64,000 nucleotides of DNA from an uncultured Bacteroidota bacterium (GCA_903858475.1 CAIOIZ010000011.1:1-64000); one strand, 5' to 3'; counted from the stretch's first letter, positions 26,971 to 36,771 are shown. Numbers and translations are program-made. The notes: generated by a model from the letters alone, not told the origin.

Positions 26971-27351
26971 TTAAACTGCAAAACTTTCGCCACATCCACA
27001 ACTGCGACTTGCATTTGGGTTATTAAAATAAAATCCCTTTCCATTTAATCCATCACTGAATTCTAACTCCGTATTTACTAAATACAAAAAACTTTTTAAA
27101 TCGGTAACAATCTTCAACCCCTTGTCTTCAAAAACCTGATCCATGGGTTTTACTTCATTGTCAAAATCAAGTTTATAACTTAACCCGCTGCAACCACCTC
27201 CTACTACACCTACTCTTAAAAAATAAGAAGGATCAGTTCCAACACCTGCATCTTCCATCAGTTTAATTACCTTTTCTTTGGCTTTATCACTAATGAGAAT
27301 AGTATTTGCAGCTTCGGTTTTATTTTCTACTAAGGTTGTTTCCAATTCCAT
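26971..27351 (-). CDS. Iron-sulfur cluster assembly A-type protein (IscA/HesB)
   Basis: A 126-residue A-type Fe-S carrier. The three cysteines of the family are present: one in VGGGCSGLSY and two in the C-terminal SCGCGESF. Such proteins pass clusters to target apoproteins. It is last in the minus-strand set iscS-iscU-iscA, 51 bases after iscU, and a shared terminator follows. It could be called IscA, SufA or ErpA; context favours IscA. Confidence 0.92.
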   Translation of the reverse strand: MELETTLVENKTEAANTILISDKAKEKVIKLMEDAGVGTDPSYFLRVGVVGGGCSGLSYKLDFDNEVKPMDQVFEDKGLKIVTDLKSFLYLVNTELEFSDGLNGKGFYFNNPNASRSCGCGESFAV

Positions 27352-27402
27352 TTATTATTATTTTTTCATCTAGCTAATTCAGAAAATTGAATAATGCAAA
27401 AA

Positions 27403-27822
27403 TTAATGCACTACACTTTCATCAAATTTAATGGGTTCCTGACCATTTTTAACACGATAGTCGTTGATGGCTGCTTTAATTGCATCCTCTGCCAAAACGG
27501 AACAATGAATTTTTACTGGAGGCAGATTCAACTCTTCCACGATGTCCATATTGTCGATTTTCAATGCATCCTCAACAGATTTTCCTTTTAACCATTCGGT
27601 CGCCAATGAAGAAGAAGCAATGGCGCTTCCACAACCAAAGGTTTTAAATTTTGCATCGGTAATAACGCCAGTTGCATCATCTACTTGAATTTGCAAACGC
27701 ATCACATCGCCACATTCTGGTGCACCTACTAATCCCGTACCTACGCTCTTACTGGATTTATCCAATGTACCTACGTTTTTAGGATTTTGATAATGATCAA
27801 TCACTTTATCTGAATACGCCAT
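27403..27822 (-). CDS. iscU: Fe-S cluster scaffold IscU
   Basis: A 139-residue IscU/NifU-N scaffold on which [2Fe-2S] clusters are built. The three ligand cysteines lie in APECGDVM, TFGCGSAIASS and KIHCSVLAEDAI. The usual LPPVK motif (the HscA site in proteobacteria) is present, as LNLPPVKIHCS. No hscA or hscB is nearby. It starts 47 bases after the iscS stop. Confidence 0.95.
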   Translation of the reverse strand: MAYSDKVIDHYQNPKNVGTLDKSSKSVGTGLVGAPECGDVMRLQIQVDDATGVITDAKFKTFGCGSAIASSSLATEWLKGKSVEDALKIDNMDIVEELNLPPVKIHCSVLAEDAIKAAINDYRVKNGQEPIKFDESVVH

Positions 27823-27869
27823 TTGAATTATTTTAGTTGGTTATTGTTATTTGTTACTGTCTATTAAAA

Positions 27870-29087
27870 TTAATGTGCTGCCCACTCGATGGAATTTAAA
27901 TCAATTCCTTCTTTGTACATTTCCCACAAAGGACTCATTTCGCGTAATTTCAAAACGGTTTCGCTGATGGCCTTAATGGTATAATCAATTTCTTCTTCGG
28001 TGGTAAATCTACTCAACCCAAACCGCAGAGAACTATGTGCCAAATCATCTCCAAGTCCCAAGGCTTTTAATACATAACTCGGTTCTAATGATGCAGAAGT
28101 ACAGGCACTACCACTACTCAAGGCAATATTTTTATTAAAGCCCATTAGTAGTCCTTCGCCCTCTACATGTTTAAACGAAATATTTGTTACATGTGGCAAG
28201 CGAAATTCAGTACTACCATTTATATAAGCTTCTTCCAATTTCATCAATTCACGCTCCAGTTTATCCCTGAAAATTGAAATTCGTTGAGTATCAGTTGCCA
28301 TATCCTGCATACAAAGTTCACAGGCTTTTCCAAAACCAACAATACCCGGTACATTCAATGTTCCACTACGCATTCCTCTTTCATGTCCCCCACCATCCAT
28401 TTGAGCAGTTACTTTTACACGAGGATTTTTACGTCTAACGTATAATGCACCAACGCCTTTTGGACCATACATTTTATGCGCTGTGAAAGCCATTAAATCA
28501 ATCCCATCTTTATTAACGTCAACGGGTATTTTACCAACTGCCTGTGTGCCATCAGTGAATAAAAGCACACCGTGTTTGCGTGCAATGGCACTAATTTCTT
28601 TAATTGGCATTACTGTTCCAATTTCATTATTAGCATACATAATGGCAATCAATATGGTAGTAGGCTTAATAGCCGCTTCTAGTTCTTTTAAATCAACTAA
28701 GCCATCAGGTTGTACTTTCAAATAAGTAACCTCGCCGCCACTTTTTTCAATGTGCTTACAAGTATCCAACACCGCCTTGTGTTCTGTAGTGGCGGTAATG
28801 ATATGATTTCCCTTGCTGGCATACATTTCGAATATGCCTTTAATGCCTAAATTGTCCCCTTCGGTTGCACCACTGGTAAAAATAATTTCCTTTGGATCAG
28901 CACCAATTAGTTTGGCTACCTGCTCCCGAGCATAATCTACCGCTTCCTCCGCTTCCCAACCAAAAGGATGGTTACGGCTAGCCGCATTCCCAAAATGCTG
29001 TAAAAAATAGGGGGTCATTGTTTCCAATACCCTGGGATCCATGGGAGTAGTGGCATTATTATCTAGATAAATCGGAAGTTTGAGCAT
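27870..29087 (-). CDS. iscS: Cysteine desulfurase IscS
   Basis: A PLP enzyme that takes sulfur from L-cysteine for Fe-S clusters and thiolated tRNA. The 405-residue length is that of IscS. The start is [14 protein letters not shown]. The PLP lysine is in [16 protein letters not shown]. The persulfide cysteine loop [17 protein letters not shown] is of the class I (IscS/NifS) type with a long loop. It is first of the isc set and divergent from the epimerase gene. Confidence 0.95.
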   Translation of the reverse strand: MLKLPIYLDNNATTPMDPRVLETMTPYFLQHFGNAASRNHPFGWEAEEAVDYAREQVAKLIGADPKEIIFTSGATEGDNLGIKGIFEMYASKGNHIITATTEHKAVLDTCKHIEKSGGEVTYLKVQPDGLVDLKELEAAIKPTTILIAIMYANNEIGTVMPIKEISAIARKHGVLLFTDGTQAVGKIPVDVNKDGIDLMAFTAHKMYGPKGVGALYVRRKNPRVKVTAQMDGGGHERGMRSGTLNVPGIVGFGKACELCMQDMATDTQRISIFRDKLERELMKLEEAYINGSTEFRLPHVTNISFKHVEGEGLLMGFNKNIALSSGSACTSASLEPSYVLKALGLGDDLAHSSLRFGLSRFTTEEEIDYTIKAISETVLKLREMSPLWEMYKEGIDLNSIEWAAH

Positions 29088-29119
29088 AAATACGGGCTGT
29101 TTGTTTCAGTTGAATAACG

Positions 29120-29127
29120 CAAAATTA
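29120..29127 (-). promoter_or_regulatory. Candidate -7 box of iscS
   Basis: TAATTTTG on the minus strand, 32 bases before the iscS start. The -33 element is weak or absent. No IscR-like palindrome was noticed. Confidence 0.35.
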
Positions 29128-29214
29128 CTATAAAAGGTTTTACTTTAGCCCCTGATTGGGGCCCGTTCACTTCAAATTACCTATTTCGTAAATGGGCCTG
29201 TTTAAACAAAAAAA

Positions 29215-29613
29215 ATGCGAAAACCCGAACATATAGGCATTGCTGTAAAAGATTTAAGCAGTTCTATCCCCCTTTTCGAAAAACTACTGAATACCCCCTG
29301 TTATAAAAGGGAAATAGTAGAAAGAGAACAGGTGGAAACGGCCTTTTTGAAGATAGGCGATACTAAAATCGAATTACTTCAAAGTATTGACCCGGAAGGC
29401 GTAATTGCTAAATTCATTGAGAAAAAGGGAGAAGGCATGCACCACATCGCTTTTGATGTAGAAGATATATATGCTGAAATGGAAAGATTAAAAGATGCAG
29501 GATTCAGTTTATTAAGTGACTCACCCAAAGAAGGTGCCGATAATAAACTAATTTGTTTTCTGCATCCTAAAACCACCAATGGAATATTGATTGAACTTTG
29601 TCAGGAAAAATAA
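29215..29613 (+). CDS. mce: Methylmalonyl-CoA epimerase
   Basis: A vicinal-oxygen-chelate fold enzyme of 132 residues that interconverts (R)- and (S)-methylmalonyl-CoA in propionate and succinate metabolism. The start PEHIGIAVKDL carries the first metal His. MHHIAFDVEDI carries the second, and ILIELCQ carries the last Glu ligand. It sits eight bases upstream of the reductase gene, so it may be co-transcribed with the acyl cassette. The metabolic link, if any, could be supply of methylmalonyl-CoA; that is inference. Confidence 0.93.
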   Translation: MRKPEHIGIAVKDLSSSIPLFEKLLNTPCYKREIVEREQVETAFLKIGDTKIELLQSIDPEGVIAKFIEKKGEGMHHIAFDVEDIYAEMERLKDAGFSLLSDSPKEGADNKLICFLHPKTTNGILIELCQEK

Positions 29614-29621
29614 TAACCAAG

Positions 29622-30419
29622 ATGCCTTCCACTTTTCATAATAAAAAATACTATGCCCTTATTCTTGGAGGAAGCAGTGGTATGGGCCTGGCATCCGCTA
29701 AAAAACTGGCAGCGGCGGGCATGAATCTATATATTGTTTACCGTGATCCAAGAATAATTGAAAAGCCCTTCCTTGAAAGCATTGAATCCCTAAAAGCTAC
29801 CACTGCTGTGCAAATTCATACTATCAATGCCAATGCGCTTCAAAAAGAAAACATTGATTCCATTTGCAAGGAGCTTTCAAAAATTGTTAATGAGGGGTAT
29901 TCATTCCGATTACTATTACATGCGGTTTCCAGAGGTAATTTAAAATTACTTTCGCCAGGTGAACAACAACTAAGTTTAGAAGATTTGCAAAATACCATTC
30001 ATGCCATGGGCATCAATATATATGAATGGGCAAATGCACTCATTCAAAATAAACTTTTTTCACCAATGGCAAGTATCATTGGCCTAACCAGTGAAGGTGC
30101 TGCCAAAGCTTGGCCAGGCTATGCCGCAGTGGGTGCTGCCAAAGCTGCTTTAGAAAATATTGGCAGAAGTATGGCACTTGAATATGCATGCTATGGCATT
30201 CGAACCAATATCATTCAAGCAGGAGTTACGGAAACCCCCTCTTTTCAAATGATACCTGGGCACGAAAAAATAAAAGCAGCTAGTATTGAACGCAACCCTT
30301 TTAAAAGGCTCACCCAACCTGAAGACGTAGCCAATGCCATCTACCTATTATGCACAGACGAAGCAGCTTGGATAAACGGCGCGATTCTACATGTTGATGG
30401 CGGAGAACATTGTTGCTAA
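29622..30419 (+). CDS. FabL/FabI-like short-chain reductase
   Basis: A 265-residue short-chain dehydrogenase/reductase. The nucleotide-binding loop is LGGSSGMGLASA near residues 14-25. The active-site segment reads YAAVGAAK: the lysine is seven positions after the tyrosine (Y-x6-K), not four as in classical SDRs. That spacing is characteristic of the enoyl-ACP reductases FabI and FabL, and the following KAALENIGRSMALE resembles FabL. A C-terminal WINGAILHVDGG completes the fold. It probably reduces enoyl-ACP in the cassette with the dehydratase, ketosynthase and ACP. The ATG at 29622 is preferred over an in-frame TTG at 29598. Confidence 0.75.
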   Translation: MPSTFHNKKYYALILGGSSGMGLASAKKLAAAGMNLYIVYRDPRIIEKPFLESIESLKATTAVQIHTINANALQKENIDSICKELSKIVNEGYSFRLLLHAVSRGNLKLLSPGEQQLSLEDLQNTIHAMGINIYEWANALIQNKLFSPMASIIGLTSEGAAKAWPGYAAVGAAKAALENIGRSMALEYACYGIRTNIIQAGVTETPSFQMIPGHEKIKAASIERNPFKRLTQPEDVANAIYLLCTDEAAWINGAILHVDGGEHCC

Positions 30420-30438
30420 TTAATCAATTCACTTTAGT

Positions 30439-30879
30439 ATGCTCAGCAATGCAGATATATTAACACTTCTACCTCATCAAAACCCATTTCGGTTTGTAGA
30501 TGAAATTACTTTCGTTGATGAAAATTCCATTGAGGGGCATTATACTTTTTTAGCCAATGCTTTTTTTTATCAAGGCCATTTTCCATCTATGCCCATCACC
30601 CCTGCTGTTATACTCACGGAATGCGCAGCACAAATTGGATTGGTTTGTTTTGGCATTTATTTATTGAACTTGCAAGGCATTCCCTTCGACAATAAAAAAT
30701 GGCCACTATTCACTTCTTCCAATATGCAGTATTATAAAAAAGTGTTTCCTGGAGAAAAATTATTTGTTCGAGCAACAAAAACAGTTTTTCGACATGGCAA
30801 ATTGAGGTGTACTGTCGAAATGATTGATATTGACAAAAACCTGGTTTGCGATGGCCAGATATCAGGTATGTTTGTATAG
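30439..30879 (+). CDS. FabZ-like hotdog-fold 3-hydroxyacyl-ACP dehydratase
   Basis: A 146-residue hotdog protein. The start ILTLLPHQNPFRFVDEI and the catalytic stretch GHFPSMPITPAVILTE follow the FabZ pattern, with the His and the Glu in place. The last position normally reads PGVLxxEAMAQ; here it is PAVILTECAAQ. It likely dehydrates 3-hydroxyacyl-ACP. It starts 19 bases after the reductase gene and precedes the ketosynthase by 32 bases. A divergent paralogue rather than the housekeeping FabZ is likely. Confidence 0.8.
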   Translation: MLSNADILTLLPHQNPFRFVDEITFVDENSIEGHYTFLANAFFYQGHFPSMPITPAVILTECAAQIGLVCFGIYLLNLQGIPFDNKKWPLFTSSNMQYYKKVFPGEKLFVRATKTVFRHGKLRCTVEMIDIDKNLVCDGQISGMFV

Positions 30880-30911
30880 AAAATGAATTAAATAATATAG
30901 CTATTTGTACA

Positions 30912-32183
30912 ATGAATAAAAGAGTTGTCATAACCGGCCTAGGTGTTGTTGCACCAAATGGCAGCAATATTCCAGCCTTTTTATCTGCCATTCAAAAGGG
31001 AGAATCAGGCGTACGATTTAATTCAGAAATGCATGCTTTAAAACTAGGATGCAATGTATCGGGCATCCCTCTTTTTGATGAAACTAGCTTAGCTGCCTAT
31101 TTACCAGAAAGTAAATTAAAAGGATTACAAAGTACAAATATCAAATATGGTATTGCCGCTGCATTGGAAGCCTGGGTAGACGCTGGCTTAACCATCAACC
31201 AAGAAACAACCGATTACGATACTGGATGTATTATTGGTAGCGGAAGTCCAGATATTACCACTTTAAGATGGGGTATTAATTTGGCAGACAATTTTGAAAG
31301 CAGAAAATTGGGCTCTTCCTTTGTTGAACAAATCATGGCCAGTGGTCCTGCTGCCTATATCGGTGGAATATTAGGATTGGGCAATGTAGTCACCTCTAAT
31401 TCATCAGCCTGTAGCACTGGCACAGAATCTATATTGACTGCCTATCAAAAAATCAAATTGGGAGATGCCAAGCGAATGATTGCTGGCAGTTGTGATCCTA
31501 GTAGCTCCTATACCTGGTCGGCATTTGATGCCATCAGGGTTATTACACGTAAAAACAATGATAACCCAACAGCCGCTAGTCGACCAATGAGTGCTACTGC
31601 TAGCGGGTTTGTACCAGGCAGTGGAGCAGGCGTGCTAATTTTGGAAGAATTAGAAACAGCCATTCAGCGTGGTGCAAAAATATATGGAGAAATATTAGGG
31701 GGCGCTGTAAATAGCGGTGGTCAAAGAGAGGGTGGAACCATGACGGCACCCAATAGTAAAGGGGTATTAAAATGTTTTGAAAAAGCCATTGAAAGCAGTG
31801 GTATTAATCCCAATGATGTTGATTTAATTTGTGGACACTTAACCAGCACATTTGCCGATAAAGTAGAAATTAAAAATTGGGCCACTGCGCTCGGTAGATA
31901 TGGAAAAGATTTTCCGCATATCAATTCATTGAAAAGCATGACAGGTCATTGTCTCGCCGCCACAGGAAGTATTGAAACAGTGGCGGCTGTTCTGCAATTG
32001 CATCATCATTTTGTGCATCCCAATTTAAATTGCGAGGACTTGCACCCCGAAATTGCAGCTACTATTGATCCAGCATGTATACCAATGCAAATAATTAAAA
32101 AACCCATTAAGTTGGTCATGAAAGCCAATTTTGGCTTCGGAGATGTCAATTCCTGCATTGTCATTGCTGCACTAGATAGATAA
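30912..32183 (+). CDS. Beta-ketoacyl-ACP synthase (FabF/FabB-type)
   Basis: A 423-residue thiolase-fold condensing enzyme. The start MNKRVVITGLGVVAPNG is canonical. The catalytic cysteine is in SNSSACSTGTES. The two histidines lie in CGHLTSTFADKVE (usually HGTST) and KSMTGHCLAATGS, so the Cys-His-His triad is complete, although the first His motif is unusual. This divergence points to a specialised chain rather than bulk fatty acid synthesis. The ATG at 30912 is the family start; an in-frame ATG at 30846 lies inside the dehydratase gene. Confidence 0.88.
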   Translation: MNKRVVITGLGVVAPNGSNIPAFLSAIQKGESGVRFNSEMHALKLGCNVSGIPLFDETSLAAYLPESKLKGLQSTNIKYGIAAALEAWVDAGLTINQETTDYDTGCIIGSGSPDITTLRWGINLADNFESRKLGSSFVEQIMASGPAAYIGGILGLGNVVTSNSSACSTGTESILTAYQKIKLGDAKRMIAGSCDPSSSYTWSAFDAIRVITRKNNDNPTAASRPMSATASGFVPGSGAGVLILEELETAIQRGAKIYGEILGGAVNSGGQREGGTMTAPNSKGVLKCFEKAIESSGINPNDVDLICGHLTSTFADKVEIKNWATALGRYGKDFPHINSLKSMTGHCLAATGSIETVAAVLQLHHHFVHPNLNCEDLHPEIAATIDPACIPMQIIKKPIKLVMKANFGFGDVNSCIVIAALDR

Positions 32184-32273
32184 TACCCCCTAATTCGAAA
32201 ATGAATTTTAGCCATCTACATAACCATGCAGCAACATGCAAAAAAATGTATATTGCACAAAATATATATTTAT

Positions 32274-32525
32274 ATGTCAGCTGATTTGCTCCATGATTTT
32301 AAAGAAATACTTGCTCCCTATGTGAAGGAAAAAGATTTACTCAATGCCATTACACAGGATACCCATTTAAGTGACGACTTACATATTAATAGCAGCAATG
32401 TGGTAGACATTGTATTAGATGCGGAGACAAAATATAATATTGTATTTGAAGATGATGATTTTGAAAAACTAGGCACCGTAGGTAGCTGTATACAAATCGT
32501 ACAACAGAAATTAGCCCGTAAATAA
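32274..32525 (+). CDS. Acyl carrier protein
   Basis: An 83-residue acidic four-helix protein. The phosphopantetheine site is the serine in LHINSSNVVDIVLDAE; the usual DSL is changed to NSS. It is probably modified by a phosphopantetheinyl transferase encoded elsewhere. It is the last gene of the cassette, 90 bases after the ketosynthase. The ATG at 32274 gives a normal ACP start; an upstream ATG at 32226 adds 16 basic residues that do not fit. Confidence 0.82.
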   Translation: MSADLLHDFKEILAPYVKEKDLLNAITQDTHLSDDLHINSSNVVDIVLDAETKYNIVFEDDDFEKLGTVGSCIQIVQQKLARK

Positions 32526-32542
32526 TTTCAAGTTTTATCCCC

Positions 32543-33181
32543 TTATATTAAAAATGGATTTTGCTTTCGCTCCTGCCCAATGGTTGTAGGAGCACCATGT
32601 CCGCTATACACTATAGTTTGATCTGGAAGGTTAAGTATTTTTTCTCGAATGCTTTGCAGTAAGGTAGCATGATTGCCTCCAGGCAAATCTGTACGGCCGA
32701 TACTACCTTGAAAAAGCACATCTCCACTGATTATAAAACCTTGTTTGGCTGAATAAAAGCTAATACTGCCAGGGCTATGACCGGGTGTAAATAATATTTC
32801 CAATTCCTCTTCTCCAACGGTTATTTTGCTGGTTTCCGCTAGCCAAACAAATTCACCCTGATAATTATCAAAGGGCATATTCCACATTAATCCACTGGCG
32901 GGCGCAAAGGCCAACACTTCTTTTTCTAATGGGTGAATATGCAGTGTTAATCCAAATGTCTCCGCTATAAATTTATTCCCAAATACATGGTCGAGGTGAC
33001 AATGGGTATTTAGTAAATAAACAGGCACTAGTCCCTTTGCCGAAATAAATGCTTTCACGGTCTCCCTTTCTTCGGGAAAATAACAACCCGGGTCGATGAT
33101 AATACATTGCTTTTGCTCATTGAATAGCAAATAAGTATTTTCCTGAATCGGACTAAATGTGAAAGAATGTAATGTTAACAC
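32543..33181 (-). CDS. Metallo-beta-lactamase-fold hydrolase (glyoxalase II-like)
   Basis: A 212-residue MBL-fold protein. Zinc ligands are visible: THCHLDH near residues 59-65, the His of FTPGHSPGS, the Asp of ISGDVLFQGSIGRTDLPGG, and the His of VYSGHG. The GRTDLPGG motif is common to the YcbL/glyoxalase II-like thioesterase group. Probable cytosolic hydrolysis of a thioester or ester; the substrate is unknown. It is convergent with the ACP gene. Confidence 0.88.
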   Translation of the reverse strand: MLTLHSFTFSPIQENTYLLFNEQKQCIIIDPGCYFPEERETVKAFISAKGLVPVYLLNTHCHLDHVFGNKFIAETFGLTLHIHPLEKEVLAFAPASGLMWNMPFDNYQGEFVWLAETSKITVGEEELEILFTPGHSPGSISFYSAKQGFIISGDVLFQGSIGRTDLPGGNHATLLQSIREKILNLPDQTIVYSGHGAPTTIGQERKQNPFLI

Positions 33182-33241
33182 CTGCTTATAATTTTAATGA
33201 TTATCATTTATAGGAAAACAACTAATTTTAAGGTATAATTA

Positions 33242-36200
33242 ATGCATATGCAAAGTAAGATGTGTTTTCATTCAAATAATACTAAAATCTGGAAAAAGAT
33301 ACAGCTACTATTGATTTTTCTGATAGCGAGTGGTTGCTGGTCATCCATGGCCCAAGTAAATGCAGTAGAATTTGGCAAAAACAGGGTTCAATACAAAAAA
33401 TTCAAATGGCAATATTACCAAACCAAAAATTTTAATGTTTACTATAATCAAAACGGTCAGGAACTGGCCAAATTTGTAGCACAATCCGCCGAAAAAGAAT
33501 TACCCACTATTGAAGCAGCAGCAGAATACAGTTTGCAAAGAAGGGCAAATATTGTTTTATACAATGAATTTGCAGATTTGCAACAAAGCAATATTGGACT
33601 TGGCATTGAATGGCAGAATTATGGTGGTGCTACTAAATTGGTAAACAATAAAATGATTGTTTATTTTGATGCAGACCACGCCAAATTGCGTAAACAAATC
33701 AGGGAAGGCATTGCGCGCATTTTAACAGACAATCGTTTATTTGGTGACGACTTAGGTGAATTTGCAGGCAACCAGGCATTATTGGATTTGCCTAAATGGC
33801 TAACCGATGGATATGTAAGTTATTTGGGGCAAAACTGGAGTACAGAATTAGATGATGAATTAAAAAGTGAAATATTAAGTGGCAATTATACTAAGTTTTA
33901 CAATTTCGCCTTTGCCAAACCCGACATTGCTGGCCATGCATTTTGGTATTATATAGAAGAACGTTATAAAAAAGAAAATGTAACCTATTTGTTATATCTG
34001 GCCACTGTCTACAAAAACCTGAATAAGGCATGTATGCAGGTTTGCAAGAAAAAATTCAAAGATGTACTTGCTGAATTCATGGAATACCAGGATGACAAGT
34101 ATTACCAAGATATTGCTCGTAGAAAAGCCTATCCTAAAGGAAATTATGTAGAAGGATTTGATATCAGTCCTAGACTGAACTACTATCGCTTTAATGTAAA
34201 TCCGAATAAGAAAAACAATAGTTATGTTGTTACACAATATCAGAAGGGCATTGTTAGAGTTATTCTCAATGATGATTTTGAAAACAAAACATTGCTAAAA
34301 TACGGCATCCGCAGCTGGCAAAATGAAGTAAACCCCAACTATCCATTGATGGCATGGGACCCCAAAGGATCTAGAATATGTGTAGTGTATACTGAAGAAG
34401 GCAGACTCAAATTATTTGTATATGATATTGTTAGTAGAATTAAATTCCCAAAGCTAGATCTAACAGATAAATTTGGACAAATTCAGGATATGAAATACAT
34501 GCTCAATAGCAATACTTTGTTATTGAGTGCTGTGAAAAACGGCCATACCGATATCTTTACTTTTGACCTTACAAAAGAAAAGCTTTTACAAATTACCAAT
34601 GATGTGTATGATGACTTAGATGCTGAGTTTGTATCCTTTCCTAATAAAACAGGCATTTTATTCAGTAGCAATCGCCCTGGGCCGAATGCCAAATCTGCAG
34701 ATACGGTTTTGCCCAGCAACAATCGATACAATATTTTTCTGGTAACCAATTTTGGCGATAAGCCAGAAATGAATCAGATAACACAGTTGTCGAATTTGAA
34801 ATACGGCAATGCAAGGTTTCCAATGCCCTACAATGAAAATCATTTCACCTTTGCAAGTGATGAAAATGGAGTGAATAATCGCTATGCAGGCTTCTTCACT
34901 ACAAAAAAAGAAGGATTGGATACGCTGGTAGTAATCGCTGGTGAAATTTTCAGAAACCCTTCTCCCAAAGAAGTAGACAGTGCATTGAAAGTATATAAGC
35001 AAGATGATGTGGACAGCATTGCAGTTGTTTCCATTACAAGCGACTCTGCCTATACTTTTCCTTTGACTAATTATCAAAGTTCATTGGCAGAAACAAGGGT
35101 GGCTGGTGATACGCGCCAAGTAAGTGAAGTAACCAGACAGAGTGACGAGAAAATTTTATACAAATTAAAGATTGATGAAATCACTTTGCGCAGAAGGAAT
35201 ATTACCGTACCTCCTACTGCCTACATGAAAAAAATAATTGAAGAAAACAAAGTTAAAACAAGTGCTGCCGACATTTTGGATGTATTAAAAAATGAAGAAA
35301 ACACACCCAAGGATACAGTTCAAAAACAAGCAGATATTTTTCAAGGCGAGTTTGTACAAGAAAAAACAGATAGCACTTTAATAGGAAAAGTATTCGCGGC
35401 AGAACCTGTTGAAAAAAATGACGTGCTATCAAAAGCAAAACTATACCCCTATAAACCTAAAAAATTTGCTGCTGACTTTGCTGGATTGAATGCGCAAAGC
35501 AATACAGGCGGTTCTGTTTTTGGAAATCAATTACTGGGCATAAGGTACCAGCCATATGGAGGCCCCAATCAACAAGGCCCTATTCGCTTAACTGGCGGTG
35601 GCGATGTTTTATCAGGCATGTTGAAAGTAGGGGTATCCGATTTATTAGAAGACATCAAAATTACAGGTGCATATCAAATCGCAAGCGGACTTAAGGATTA
35701 TTCTGCTTTCATGAGTTATCAAAATTTAAAAAGAAGAATTGACTGGGGAATTAGTTACTATAGAAACGTTTCCAATAAGGTTTATACAAATATTTACCAA
35801 GCTAATATTTCTTATCCCTTCGACAATGCAAAGAGCTTCCGTTTGATAACTGGCATTCGTTCAGATCGAGATGTATATCCTTCATTGGATCAAAGCACAT
35901 TGATAGAACCCGATATTATCACTCGTTATTCCTTGACTCATGCAGAGTTTGTGTATGATAATTGTTTGAATGTTACGCAGAATATATGGAATGGTCTGCG
36001 CTATAAAGTATTCTTCGATTGGAACAGACAATTAAATAAAAATAGATTTAACGACGGACCAAATACTTTTAATGCTGGTTTTGATTTCCGCTATTATCAT
36101 CCCATTTTCCGCAATTTCATATGGGCAGGAAGAGCAGCAGGCGATTTTAGTTTTGGCAACCAAAAAATGATTTATTATTTGGGAGGCGTAGACGGTTGGT

Positions 36201-36709
36201 TAATGTTTGGCAACAATCAAAAACTCGATAACAGTGGCAATGTAGTGAAAGAAAGATTTTTTAATACAAGTAATACTCCAGCGAATGATCAAAGCTATGC
36301 TTATCAGGGATTGGCGGTAAACATGAGAGGGTTTATCCAGAATGTAGCCAATGGCAATAACGCATTAGTAATAAATAGTGAATTCCGTTTGCCCGTTTTC
36401 AGCACCTTGTTTAGCAGGCCAATCAATAATGCTTTTTTAAGGAATTTTCAAATTACACAATTTGTGGATTTAGGCACCGCTTGGAATGGTGGCTACAATA
36501 GCATTAGCAGACCAAGTGTAACCTATGGCACTTCTCCTGTGGTAGTGAAAGTAAAAGCGGGAGGTATTGGTCCATTTGCGGGTGGTTATGGCTTTGGTGC
36601 CAGGAGTACCCTTCTCGGCTATTTTCTGAAATATGATGTAGCCTGGCAGATGAATGGCATCTTTAAAGGAAAGCCTCAAATGTATGTATCACTCGGTGTT
36701 GATTTTTAA
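33242..36709 (+). CDS. Large outer membrane protein: gluzincin-like domain, beta-propeller, beta-barrel
   Basis: A 1155-residue exported protein. A signal peptide lies near residues 20-38 (ending SMAQ). Residues of about 45-290 resemble the peptidase-MA gluzincin fold (LPKWLTDGYVSYLG is like the usual LPxWLxEGxA), but the HExxH zinc site appears to be lost. About 300-540 carries TolB-like propeller signatures (YPLMAWDPKGSRICVVYTEE, ILFSSNRPGP). About 750-1155 is rich in amphipathic strands ending in MYVSLGVDF, with a terminal Phe typical of outer membrane barrels. The function is unknown; relatives occur across Bacteroidota. A strong terminator follows. Confidence 0.75.
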   Translation: MHMQSKMCFHSNNTKIWKKIQLLLIFLIASGCWSSMAQVNAVEFGKNRVQYKKFKWQYYQTKNFNVYYNQNGQELAKFVAQSAEKELPTIEAAAEYSLQRRANIVLYNEFADLQQSNIGLGIEWQNYGGATKLVNNKMIVYFDADHAKLRKQIREGIARILTDNRLFGDDLGEFAGNQALLDLPKWLTDGYVSYLGQNWSTELDDELKSEILSGNYTKFYNFAFAKPDIAGHAFWYYIEERYKKENVTYLLYLATVYKNLNKACMQVCKKKFKDVLAEFMEYQDDKYYQDIARRKAYPKGNYVEGFDISPRLNYYRFNVNPNKKNNSYVVTQYQKGIVRVILNDDFENKTLLKYGIRSWQNEVNPNYPLMAWDPKGSRICVVYTEEGRLKLFVYDIVSRIKFPKLDLTDKFGQIQDMKYMLNSNTLLLSAVKNGHTDIFTFDLTKEKLLQITNDVYDDLDAEFVSFPNKTGILFSSNRPGPNAKSADTVLPSNNRYNIFLVTNFGDKPEMNQITQLSNLKYGNARFPMPYNENHFTFASDENGVNNRYAGFFTTKKEGLDTLVVIAGEIFRNPSPKEVDSALKVYKQDDVDSIAVVSITSDSAYTFPLTNYQSSLAETRVAGDTRQVSEVTRQSDEKILYKLKIDEITLRRRNITVPPTAYMKKIIEENKVKTSAADILDVLKNEENTPKDTVQKQADIFQGEFVQEKTDSTLIGKVFAAEPVEKNDVLSKAKLYPYKPKKFAADFAGLNAQSNTGGSVFGNQLLGIRYQPYGGPNQQGPIRLTGGGDVLSGMLKVGVSDLLEDIKITGAYQIASGLKDYSAFMSYQNLKRRIDWGISYYRNVSNKVYTNIYQANISYPFDNAKSFRLITGIRSDRDVYPSLDQSTLIEPDIITRYSLTHAEFVYDNCLNVTQNIWNGLRYKVFFDWNRQLNKNRFNDGPNTFNAGFDFRYYHPIFRNFIWAGRAAGDFSFGNQKMIYYLGGVDGWLMFGNNQKLDNSGNVVKERFFNTSNTPANDQSYAYQGLAVNMRGFIQNVANGNNALVINSEFRLPVFSTLFSRPINNAFLRNFQITQFVDLGTAWNGGYNSISRPSVTYGTSPVVVKVKAGGIGPFAGGYGFGARSTLLGYFLKYDVAWQMNGIFKGKPQMYVSLGVDF

Positions 36710-36725
36710 AATTTTTTAGAACTAT

Positions 36726-36764
36726 AAAAAAGCCCCGTTTACCATCTGATAAACGGGGCTTTTT
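36726..36764. terminator. Bidirectional terminator between the outer membrane protein gene and creD
   Basis: AAAAAGCCCCGTTTA and TAAACGGGGCTTTTT form a perfect 15-base stem with an 8-base loop. Confidence 0.95.
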
Positions 36765-36771
36765 GTTCAAT

